Origin: Lachnospiraceae bacterium
GTDB lineage: Bacteria > Bacillota > Clostridia > Lachnospirales > Lachnospiraceae
Reading direction: 5' to 3'
Length of the DNA: 30,977 nt
Assembly (NCBI GenBank): GCA_009774535.1
Contig: VSNY01000033.1
Location: 1-30,977, forward strand
A program made the translations under genes and the position numbers. How positions within the stretch are numbered: position 1 is the stretch's first letter; each line of letters begins with the position of its first letter. This document shows positions 23,833-30,977 of the stretch, one piece after another. The notes under the pieces are model-generated. The model saw nothing but the letters and a program-made list of their open reading frames with translations, searched no databases and was not told the DNA's origin.

Positions 23833-26031
23833 TTATTCCATCATCTGGAAATGGAACTGAATCGGCTGATAGTCCCCTTCTCCGACTGGAAGCGGAATGC
23901 CTGCATGCATCAGCGCAGCCCCTGTATAGACTGCTCCTGTCGCCAGGTCTTTATAATGCCCTTCTGCCAGCAGACCTTCCGGATAAATCAAATGAATATG
24001 CGGATTCGGCTCATTGCGCAGCTGCACCCCGTTCACAATCGTCTCTTTCTGATCCTTGGATACAAACTGCCAGATTACATAGTCATCGTTATGGAACGGA
24101 TTGGACAGACGATAATAATCCCCGGTCTGCACCAGACGCTCCATCTTTTTATATTCCAGAATCTGCTTCTTCGCCAGTTCCTTTTCTTCTTTTGTCAAAT
24201 GCTCCAGATCCAGCTCATAGCCAAACGTCCCGGCGCTTGCGACAATTGCTCTTGTCTCAAACGGTGTCGTGCGGCCGGTCTGATGGTTCGGGCAGACGCT
24301 GACATGCGCGCCCATCGCGCTAATCGGATAGCCAAACGACGTACCATACTGGATTTTCAGCCGGTCAATCGCATCCGTATTGTCACTGCACCAGATCTGC
24401 GGTGAATAATACAGCATGCCCGCGTCAAATCTTCCGCCGCCGCCCGCGCAGTTTTCAAACAGCAGATCCGGATACCGTGTGATAAGACGTTCCATCATTT
24501 CATATACGCCCAGCATATAACGGTGGAAAACTTCTCCCTGCCGTTCGCTTGGAAGCGCCGAGGAATAGACATTTGCCACACTGCGGTTCATATCCCATTT
24601 GACATAATCCGCCTCACAGCTGTCCAGAACACGGAAGATCTGTTCCATCACGTAATCGCGTACTTCTTTTCTTGTAATATCCAGGTTCAGCTGATGACGG
24701 CTTCTCGTCATATGCCGCTGCGGGATACGTAAGATCCAGTCCGGATGGTTGCGGTATAAGTCGCTGTCTTCGGATACCATTTCCGGTTCGATCCAAAGAC
24801 CGAATTTCATGCCAAGCGCTTTGATCCGTTTGACAAGCTGCGGCAGTCCGCCTTTGATCTTGGATTCGTTTACGACCCAGTCGCCAAGCCCGGAATAATC
24901 GGTGTCGCGCTTTCCAAACCAGCCGTCGTCCAGGACAAACATATCAAGCCCGATCTCTTTGGCATTTTGGGCAATATTAAACAGTTTTTCCTCGTCAAAA
25001 TTAAAATACGTAGCTTCCCAGTTATTCACCAGAATCGGACGCGGCGAGGTCACATATTTGCTGCGGATCAGGTTGGAGCGGTATGCGTCGTGATAAATAT
25101 GAGACAAACCGGACAATCCCTTGGAAGAATAAGCCATAATGACTTCCGGCGTCTCAAATACATCTCCTGCTCCCAGACGGTATGAAAAATGATACGGATG
25201 AATGCCAATCACAAGTCTTGTCTGCTCCATCTGGTCAACTTCGATTTCACAGCGGAAGTTGCCGCTGTAGGCAAGCGCATATCCGTAACAGTCTCCATAT
25301 TTTTCACTTGTGGAACGGTCGCAGAGGATCACAAACGGATTGTGCTGGTGACTGGACATGCCGCGCTTGCTTTCTACAGACTGCACGCCATGGTACAGCG
25401 GCAGACGCTCGGTCAGACGCTCCATCGAATGCCTGCCATAAAAATGAATCAGATCCATATGTTTGTTCGGATAGTCCATTTCCATAGACATCGCACGCTG
25501 GATCGTCACCGTTTTATCGCCTTTGTTCTCGATTCTGACTGCCCTCGTGATTACGTCCAAATCATAAAATACGCCGTACATCAGATGTACTTTCAGGTCC
25601 GTAATCCGGTCATACATAGTAATCTCAAGTGTTTCCGCCTCATCTGAATTACCAAACATACATGGAAGCCCCTGCAGCGAATATTTTCCTTCCATCATAC
25701 GGTAGGACTCATAGCGCAGATGAATGGCATCGCTGCCGTCGGCATGCGTGACTTCAATCGCATTGATCCGGTAATCCCCGTTGCCATACCCGGAATACTC
25801 CTGCGGCAGCACGTCCAGGGAAAATGTGCGGTCTTCCCCGGCTTCATACGGATTGCCGGAAAATCCGCGGTCCAGGCTGACAATCCGGTGTGAAGCATCG
25901 CTGTCCCCGATGTCGGCGCCGTAATATAAATGCGCAAGTGTATCGTAATCTCTCACCTGCATCTGGTACACACTGTTTTTTGTGTGAAGTTTAAATACTT
26001 TGGTCTGTTCGTTGTAAGTAATATGTTTCAT
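23833..26031 (-). CDS. Alpha-galactosidase, glycoside hydrolase family 36
   Basis: A 732-residue enzyme that releases alpha-linked galactose from melibiose, raffinose and similar sugars. An N-terminal beta-sandwich domain is followed by the barrel with WEATYFNF, FVLDDGWFG, KFGLWIEPEMV, the nucleophile Asp480 in YVKWDMNR and the acid/base Asp550 in CSDNTDAIDRL. The 70-residue spacing matches the GH36 enzyme AgaA. There is no signal peptide, so it acts inside the cell on imported oligosaccharide. The ATG at 26031 has better spacing from GAGGGGTG than the one at 26037. It is the last gene of the transport operon, 32 bases after yesL. Confidence 0.95.
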   Translation of the reverse strand: MKHITYNEQTKVFKLHTKNSVYQMQVRDYDTLAHLYYGADIGDSDASHRIVSLDRGFSGNPYEAGEDRTFSLDVLPQEYSGYGNGDYRINAIEVTHADGSDAIHLRYESYRMMEGKYSLQGLPCMFGNSDEAETLEITMYDRITDLKVHLMYGVFYDLDVITRAVRIENKGDKTVTIQRAMSMEMDYPNKHMDLIHFYGRHSMERLTERLPLYHGVQSVESKRGMSSHQHNPFVILCDRSTSEKYGDCYGYALAYSGNFRCEIEVDQMEQTRLVIGIHPYHFSYRLGAGDVFETPEVIMAYSSKGLSGLSHIYHDAYRSNLIRSKYVTSPRPILVNNWEATYFNFDEEKLFNIAQNAKEIGLDMFVLDDGWFGKRDTDYSGLGDWVVNESKIKGGLPQLVKRIKALGMKFGLWIEPEMVSEDSDLYRNHPDWILRIPQRHMTRSRHQLNLDITRKEVRDYVMEQIFRVLDSCEADYVKWDMNRSVANVYSSALPSERQGEVFHRYMLGVYEMMERLITRYPDLLFENCAGGGGRFDAGMLYYSPQIWCSDNTDAIDRLKIQYGTSFGYPISAMGAHVSVCPNHQTGRTTPFETRAIVASAGTFGYELDLEHLTKEEKELAKKQILEYKKMERLVQTGDYYRLSNPFHNDDYVIWQFVSKDQKETIVNGVQLRNEPNPHIHLIYPEGLLAEGHYKDLATGAVYTGAALMHAGIPLPVGEGDYQPIQFHFQMME

Positions 26032-26063
26032 ATTCATTCACCCCTCACATATTTTTTCTATCG

Positions 26064-26726
26064 TTACAGCATATTACCATATTCATCCACATTTGGCAAA
26101 TACGGCCGATATTCTTTTAATAACAAGCTGTCGGTCACCAGACATACGAGTGAAAATCCGCATGTGACCCAGATAAACGCATACAGCGGAAGCAGCTGGA
26201 TATCCGAAAACGTCAGCACCATTGGAAAAACACTGAAAAAAAGAACCACAATTAAATACAGCGGTTTGCGGAATGCAAAAAAAACGCTGTCCTTGATCAG
26301 TTCTTTCAGGCTTGCCCGGAAAGCCGCCATTGTCGGGAACATATACAGCCCGATAATGAACGCCGCCAGCGCGATCGCCGCAAGGCCGTTGCGAAACAGC
26401 AAAAATACACCGCCGAACTGCCCGCACCAGAACCATTCCAGCCGGATTGCAACCGCAAGCGCAAGCAGAACGATCCAGGCAGTCGCTGCCTGTTTAAAAT
26501 TGGTCTTAAATCCCTGCCAGAACGTCGTAAACGGATTCAGGTCAATATCTCCGCGCAGCATTTTCAATATGGTAAAATGCAGCGCGGCCAGCCCTGGGCC
26601 AATCGTAAGAACCGGAACCGTGCAAAGGACAAACAGGATATTGGCCGCAACCAGCACCCAGATCCTTGCCATCAGTCTCCCAAACGTACTTTCATTTGAC
26701 AAAAAACCGCCTAAAAGATTACTCAT
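26064..26726 (-). CDS. YesL family (DUF624) membrane protein
   Basis: A 220-residue protein with about five hydrophobic segments, beginning MSNLLGGFLSNESTFGRLMA and carrying the YesL-type text NILFVLCTVPVLTIGPGLAAL near the N-terminus. YesL proteins occur beside carbohydrate ABC transporters in Bacillota and their exact role is unknown. AAGGAGGTATGTT precedes the start. It lies 18 bases after the preceding gene and before the alpha-galactosidase. Confidence 0.85.
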   Translation of the reverse strand: MSNLLGGFLSNESTFGRLMARIWVLVAANILFVLCTVPVLTIGPGLAALHFTILKMLRGDIDLNPFTTFWQGFKTNFKQAATAWIVLLALAVAIRLEWFWCGQFGGVFLLFRNGLAAIALAAFIIGLYMFPTMAAFRASLKELIKDSVFFAFRKPLYLIVVLFFSVFPMVLTFSDIQLLPLYAFIWVTCGFSLVCLVTDSLLLKEYRPYLPNVDEYGNML

Positions 26727-26744
26727 AACATACCTCCTTGTCCA

Positions 26745-27473
26745 TTACTGACCGATCACATAATCTAAAAACTGTTCCACCTGATCCAGATGCGGAGCCA
26801 GAGAAGAAATCCCCAGGGCGCAGCTGTCTTCATATAAATGATACTCCGTTACCAGACACGTATCGCTCAGATCAATCCCGATCGGTATCGGCTGCGTGCT
26901 GTATTCCGCGTTGTCCGGCGTGGCATAGATCAGTCTGTCCGCATATTTTTCCGCCAGCACACCGGCAATTTCCTGATTTGACAGATCCATCAGACGGCCT
27001 TTTTTCCCGAGTGTCTTAAGATGTCCGGCCTCCATCGTCACAATATCCATTGTACCGGAATCCACATACGCCACAAACGCGTTAAAATATTGGTTATACC
27101 CTTTTTTGCCAGGATCAAAATAGCAGTTATTGTTAAATACTACATTTTTCTCCTTCACATCCAGGCCCGCATATGCGACAAACCCTTCCCAGAGATCCGA
27201 ATGCTCTCCCACATCGGCATACGTATTGGCAAATACGCCATAGAACCAGTTGTCCCTCGGCATAACGAAAAAATGAACCGTAAAATAAATGATCGCAGTC
27301 ACAGTGCAGACAATCCCAATAATCCACAATTTATAATACTGCCAGATATATTCCCATTTTCTGCGGGCATCCAGGTCTTTGATTTTCTTTTTTTCATTTA
27401 ATAAATATGCTTTCAGATCCGTTTTGAAATATGTTTTTTGATGAAAGTAATTTTCTGCTTTTTTTGTCTCCAT
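26745..27473 (-). CDS. Membrane-anchored protein of the sugar transport operon
   Basis: A 242-residue protein with a cytoplasmic N-terminus of about 48 charged residues, one membrane segment (about 49-70, WIIGIVCTVTAIIYFTVHFF) and an external domain of about 170 residues. The external part has DIVTMEAGHLKTLGKKGRLM followed by DLSNQEIAG and a conserved-looking YADRLIYATPDN, which loosely recalls one lobe of sugar-binding proteins; I cannot name its family. The start at 27473 follows CAGGTGACGGAA. Its place after the two permeases suggests a role in sugar uptake or sensing. Confidence 0.8.
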   Translation of the reverse strand: METKKAENYFHQKTYFKTDLKAYLLNEKKKIKDLDARRKWEYIWQYYKLWIIGIVCTVTAIIYFTVHFFVMPRDNWFYGVFANTYADVGEHSDLWEGFVAYAGLDVKEKNVVFNNNCYFDPGKKGYNQYFNAFVAYVDSGTMDIVTMEAGHLKTLGKKGRLMDLSNQEIAGVLAEKYADRLIYATPDNAEYSTQPIPIGIDLSDTCLVTEYHLYEDSCALGISSLAPHLDQVEQFLDYVIGQ

Positions 27474-27512
27474 TTCCGTCACCTGCCCATTCGTAACTGT
27501 TTCTTTTATAAA

Positions 27513-27546
27513 GGGCCGGATGCCAACACGTGTCAACACCCGGCCT
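27513..27546 (-). terminator. Hairpin after the second permease gene
   Basis: GGCCGG (27514-27519) pairs with CCGGCC (27540-27545) and the loop holds the palindrome ACACGTGT. On the minus strand it is followed by CTTTATAAAAG, a weak T-run, so it may be a partial terminator or attenuator inside the operon. Confidence 0.45.
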
Positions 27547-27591
27547 CTTCGCCGCTATTTTCAACTTGCAGTCCGGATTTACGCGTTCCTG

Positions 27592-28434
27592 TTACAGCTT
27601 ACCGCCGGAAGTCGCGATACCTTCTACGAACTGTTTCTGGAAAATCACATAAATAATAATCATTGGCACAACCGCAAGCACTGCCGCTGCCATCATTGCC
27701 GGATAGTCGCTTGTGAACTGGCCCTGCATTTTGGCAAGCGCCGCAGAAAGCGTTGTTGTTTCTGCTTTTGTACAAACGATCATCGGCCACATCAGATCTT
27801 TAAACGCAAACACTGCCGTAAAGATTCCAAGTGAAACCATAGATGAACGTGTTAATGGCATCATGATCTTTAAAAACCGCTGTCCGATATTACATCCGTC
27901 CAGGGAAGCAGCTTCTTCCAGATCCTTTGGAAGTCCCTCGTAACCAGTTTTCAGCAGATATGTACCAAATGCCGTTACCAGACCCGGGAATACCAGACCG
28001 AATGTCGAGTTCATCATTCCCATTTTAGAAATCATCAAATACTGCGGAATAATGAAAATCTGTCCAGGAACCATCATCTGCACAAGTACGAGCGAGAACA
28101 TGATCTTCTTGCCCGGAAAATTCAGCCGTCCGAACGCATACCCAGCCATCGTCGCGGTCAGACAAGCGCATAACACGCGGAAGAAAATCATCAGCAGTGT
28201 ATTTTTGTATAAGATTACAAAGTTATAGTTATTCCATACCGTTCCGAAGTTCTCCCAATGCCAGCCGTTCTGCGGCAAGATATAAAACGGATTTACCGAA
28301 ATCGCTTCCTGATTGGTCTTAAGCGCGGTGAGGATCATCCATGCAAACGGTACGATCATAATGATCGAAAAGATGATCAGAATCGCATGAATGAGAATGG
28401 ATGTCAGCCGCTGTTTTAATTCATAGCTTTCCAT
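27592..28434 (-). CDS. Carbohydrate ABC transporter permease, MalG type
   Basis: A 280-residue permease with six hydrophobic segments. The EAA loop that docks on the ATPase is LPKDLEEAASLDGCNIGQRF followed by LKIMMPLTRS, and it ends FVEGIATSGGKL, typical of the MalG/LacG side. GGGAGGAAAGAAT precedes the start. It is 13 bases after the MalF-type gene and forms the import channel with it. Confidence 0.95.
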   Translation of the reverse strand: MESYELKQRLTSILIHAILIIFSIIMIVPFAWMILTALKTNQEAISVNPFYILPQNGWHWENFGTVWNNYNFVILYKNTLLMIFFRVLCACLTATMAGYAFGRLNFPGKKIMFSLVLVQMMVPGQIFIIPQYLMISKMGMMNSTFGLVFPGLVTAFGTYLLKTGYEGLPKDLEEAASLDGCNIGQRFLKIMMPLTRSSMVSLGIFTAVFAFKDLMWPMIVCTKAETTTLSAALAKMQGQFTSDYPAMMAAAVLAVVPMIIIYVIFQKQFVEGIATSGGKL

Positions 28435-28447
28435 ATTCTTTCCTCCC

Positions 28448-29344
28448 TTAGTTATGATATACTAATTTCTTTTCCAGTTTCTGCAGGATCACTGTAAGAA
28501 GCATAATGAATACAAGCAGAATAACTACGATTGCAGCGCCCACACCTTTATTTCCGTTTGTGAAGGAATACTGATAGAACACATATACGATCGACTGTGT
28601 CTTATTCAACGCCTGATTCGTCTTATCCATAACCATGAACATCAGGTCGAAAATCGTCAGCGCTCCGATAATACGAGTCTGTACGATAAAGAATGTCGTC
28701 GGGGAAAGCAAAGGCATAGTGATACTAAAGAACTGGCGTACGCCGCTGGCTCCGTCAATCCTTGCCGCTTCGTAATAATCTCCTGGAATTTCCTGAAGAC
28801 CGCCCAAGAATAATACCATATTATAACCGATAATTGACCACACACCGATGACACCAATACAGATCCATGCAATCTTCGGATTGGAAATCCATGCCACATT
28901 TGTATGGAACACATTGTTTAAAAGTCCGAACTGCTGATTATACAGCCACTTCCATACCATTGCTACCGCTGCAGGCGCACAGACCATAGGCAGGAAGAAG
29001 ATCGTACGGTAAATAGAACGCCCTTTCATCTTCCGGTTCAAAAATACTGCCAGCACAATCGAAATTACAACGGAAAACGGCACTTCGATAATCGCATACT
29101 TAATGGTGTTCCACAATGACTGCCATAATTCAGCTTTTCCTGATCCGAACAGCAGATCCTGGTAATTCTTCATTCCAATAAACACATTGCCCAGTCCGAA
29201 GTCGCCGGTCTTAAAGAACGACTGGTAAATGGTATCAAAAATCGGATAAAAGTTTAAAATAAACAAGCCTAACATTGTAGGAATAATAAATGCCCAGGCC
29301 CAGGTTGCCTCCCTTTTTTCGGCCAACGTCATTTTTTGCTTCAT
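28448..29344 (-). CDS. Carbohydrate ABC transporter permease, MalF type
   Basis: A 298-residue permease with six hydrophobic segments, starting MKQKMTLAEKREATWAWAFI. The EAA loop is IPGDYYEAARIDGASGVRQF followed by FSITMPLLSP. The ATG at 29344 is preferred because GGAGGGTGACA precedes it; the frame could also start at GTG 29350. It follows the binding-protein gene after a GC-rich hairpin. Confidence 0.95.
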   Translation of the reverse strand: MKQKMTLAEKREATWAWAFIIPTMLGLFILNFYPIFDTIYQSFFKTGDFGLGNVFIGMKNYQDLLFGSGKAELWQSLWNTIKYAIIEVPFSVVISIVLAVFLNRKMKGRSIYRTIFFLPMVCAPAAVAMVWKWLYNQQFGLLNNVFHTNVAWISNPKIAWICIGVIGVWSIIGYNMVLFLGGLQEIPGDYYEAARIDGASGVRQFFSITMPLLSPTTFFIVQTRIIGALTIFDLMFMVMDKTNQALNKTQSIVYVFYQYSFTNGNKGVGAAIVVILLVFIMLLTVILQKLEKKLVYHN

Positions 29345-29370
29345 TGTCACCCTCCTTATCTTAATTCAGC

Positions 29371-29397
29371 CGGCAGCCCGGCCCCGCCGGACTGCCG
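29371..29397. repeat. GC-rich hairpin between binding protein and permease genes
   Basis: CGGCAGCCCGGC pairs with GCCGGACTGCCG around a CCC loop, 11 pairs with one mismatch. No T-run follows. Such hairpins after binding-protein genes often protect that part of the mRNA, so that binding protein is made in excess of the permeases. Confidence 0.65.
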
Positions 29398-29425
29398 CAT
29401 GCCATGGTGAACAGTGGTACAATGC

Positions 29426-30814
29426 CTATTCGTTTGCGATCGCGTTATCAATAATCGTCTGGGCATTGTCACATGCTTTGGACATCAGATCCGGATCTTC
29501 CGGATTCTGCCATGGGTCTAAGAAACCTCCTGCCTGCTGCAGCGCATCTTCCCATACGGTTGTGTTACGCGTATATGGACGGAAATACAAGGTACCTTCT
29601 TCTTCAATCTTTGTGAACGCAGAAAGGTCCGTACCTTCAAACGCATTTACAAACGCATCCGAAGCGCCTTTAAAGCCTGCCATTGTAACACCCAGCTCAG
29701 ACTGTTTCTTCTGTCCTTCTTCTGAACAGAAATGAGAAATCAGAGAATATGCCGCATCCGGATTGGAACAGTTTGCAGATGCTGCCCATCCAAGGCCGTT
29801 GTACGCAGATTTTCTTTCTCCTTCGTCACACTGGCCGTTTCCGTTTACATCTGCATAAGGAAGCAGCGCCCATTTATAATCTTTTGCGTTTTCAGCTGTA
29901 TAATATGTATTTACCATCCAGGAACCCTGTGTAATCATACCTACCAGATTAGAAGTAAACAGGGAATCCGTGCCGGATTCAGCTACTGTTGTCTGCGGAG
30001 TGGAAACTGTCAGGATCTTACGTACCATTTCCATACCTGCTTTTCCTTCTTCCGAACCAATCGTAGAGCCTTTATGGTCGTCTGTAATAATCTGAGCGCC
30101 GTAATCTTCCACAATATTGTACCAGCCGTCCTGATTATTAGATACATTAACCGCATAGCCGTATACGCCGTCCGCTTTGCCTGCTTCCGTAATCTTGGCT
30201 GCCGCTTCATATACATCTTCCCATGTCCAGTCATCCGTCGGAGTATCTACGTTATACTTTTTAAAGAGTGCCTCATTGTAAAGAAGCGCGATTGTATCAT
30301 GATCCTTCGGAATTGCGTATTGGGAACCGCCGGAATTATAAAGGCTTACAATTCCTTCATAATAATTGGCCATATCAATCGCATCGTCTTTTGCGATATA
30401 ATCATCCAGGTTTAACAACAGGTTATTTTCCATATACATTTGCGCCGAATTGGAATGCATCCAGAATACATCCGGCATTTCCCCGCCCTGCGCACCGGAA
30501 CTTAGCAATGTCCAGTAGCTGTCCCAGGTAACGACATTGATATTTACTTTGATTCCGGATTCTGCCGACCACTCATCCGCAATCGCCTGCAGGCCGTCGC
30601 GCTGGTAGTTATCCCAGATATTTACCTGAAGTTCCCCGCCGGAACTCTTGGAGCCGGAATCTTCGGAACCGCCGTCGTTCGTTGAGGCATTGCCCGCATC
30701 TCCCCCACTGTTGCCACCGCCGCCGTTGTCACCGCCGCTGCCGCAGCCTGTGATCATTGTGGCTGCCATCGTTGCTGCAAGGCCGAGTGCAATGAGTTTT
30801 TTCTTGTTTTTCAT
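29426..30814 (-). CDS. Sugar ABC transporter substrate-binding lipoprotein
   Basis: A 462-residue extracytoplasmic binding protein of family 1. It starts MKNKKKLIALGLAATMAA and has the lipobox ITGC with Cys24 as the lipid-anchored residue, followed by a Gly/Ser/Asp/Asn-rich linker to about residue 60. The mature part has typical family text, INVVTWDSYWTLLSSGAQGG, EMPDVFWMHS, DDWTWEDVYEAAAKI and EGKAGMEMVRKIL. The start follows GGAGGAAATTAGT. It heads the operon with the two permeases and the alpha-galactosidase, so its ligand is probably an alpha-galactoside, although the ligand cannot be read from sequence. Confidence 0.95.
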   Translation of the reverse strand: MKNKKKLIALGLAATMAATMITGCGSGGDNGGGGNSGGDAGNASTNDGGSEDSGSKSSGGELQVNIWDNYQRDGLQAIADEWSAESGIKVNINVVTWDSYWTLLSSGAQGGEMPDVFWMHSNSAQMYMENNLLLNLDDYIAKDDAIDMANYYEGIVSLYNSGGSQYAIPKDHDTIALLYNEALFKKYNVDTPTDDWTWEDVYEAAAKITEAGKADGVYGYAVNVSNNQDGWYNIVEDYGAQIITDDHKGSTIGSEEGKAGMEMVRKILTVSTPQTTVAESGTDSLFTSNLVGMITQGSWMVNTYYTAENAKDYKWALLPYADVNGNGQCDEGERKSAYNGLGWAASANCSNPDAAYSLISHFCSEEGQKKQSELGVTMAGFKGASDAFVNAFEGTDLSAFTKIEEEGTLYFRPYTRNTTVWEDALQQAGGFLDPWQNPEDPDLMSKACDNAQTIIDNAIANE

Positions 30815-30977
30815 ACTAATTTCCTCCTTCTTTTTTAATTATGACACAGTTTCGTTCCCTTTCGTTCGCTTTCCTGTTTTGTGCATATTTACCTGTAGAT
30901 CTGTGCGCTTCTTCTTCCGGACAGGTCCTGCGGCCGGATTGTTTACAGGTTTTTTATACACAGTTCATAATTATTTC
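30815..30977. other. Leader region of the alpha-galactoside operon, cut by the window edge
   Basis: No gene is seen. The region should hold the operon's promoter on the minus strand, but I could not find a convincing -35 and -10 pair. It contains the repeated short motif TTTCGTTCCCTTTCGTTCGC near 30851-30870. Upstream regulator genes, if any, are outside the window. Confidence 0.4.

Noticed and set aside
1..30977. CRISPR array, tRNA or rRNA genes
   Set aside because: I saw no regularly spaced repeats and no cloverleaf or rRNA-like sequence on reading either strand.

Overview
The window looks like a chromosomal piece of a gut-type Bacillota, most likely Lachnospiraceae (Blautia/Ruminococcus-like). 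This is inferred from moderate GC, AGGAGG-type ribosome binding sites on almost every gene, a Lachnospiraceae-style IS1634 transposase remnant, a YesL-containing sugar ABC operon and many glycan-use genes. No rRNA, tRNA or CRISPR array was seen. Nearly all genes lie on the minus strand.

Layout. 1-972: a decayed mobile-element border (internally deleted IS1634-family transposase, its terminator hairpin, two small unexplained reading frames, one over a long imperfect palindrome). 893-4101: an XRE-type regulator divergent from a two-gene ABC exporter; the two promoters are near mirror images around a perfect 14-bp inverted repeat. 4121-5485: a MATE exporter. 5724-8786: a GH2 beta-galactosidase. 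8912-11068: larE (sulfur transferase for the nickel-pincer cofactor), a broken nucleotidyltransferase and a thioredoxin reductase-like flavoprotein. 11379-11922: a PD-(D/E)XK-like gene that lost its middle but kept its promoter and start. 12105-14487: a PucR/CdaR-type regulator and a UgpC/MsmK-type sugar ABC ATPase. 14739-17941: an ECF sigma factor, a membrane protein, an ABC ATPase and an ABC permease in one operon. 18188-22189: xylulokinase, an L-fucose/L-arabinose-isomerase-family enzyme and an AraC regulator. 22269-23552: an unrecognised coiled-coil protein with its own promoter. 23833-30814: an operon with a lipoprotein sugar-binding protein, two permeases, a membrane-anchored protein, YesL and a GH36 alpha-galactosidase.

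How they fit. The main theme is capture and breakdown of plant or host oligosaccharides. The last operon probably imports alpha-galactosides (raffinose, melibiose type) and cleaves them inside the cell. It has no ATPase, so the stand-alone UgpC/MsmK-type ATPase at 13378-14487 is the obvious partner. Beta-galactosidase handles beta-galactosides, and the isomerase/kinase pair feeds a pentose into the pentose phosphate pathway under the AraC regulator. The two ABC exporter units (XRE-linked and sigma-linked) look like stress or antimicrobial-peptide responses.

The most unusual points are the mirror-image promoter at 2082-2217, a diverged 51-bp tandem duplication of the 3' end of larE, three genes broken in readable ways, a hairpin shared by the leaders of lacZ and xylB, the isomerase of uncertain substrate, the ECF sigma/ABC operon, the orphan coiled-coil gene and the membrane-anchored protein in the sugar operon. 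All family assignments come from reading motifs by eye; no database search was run.
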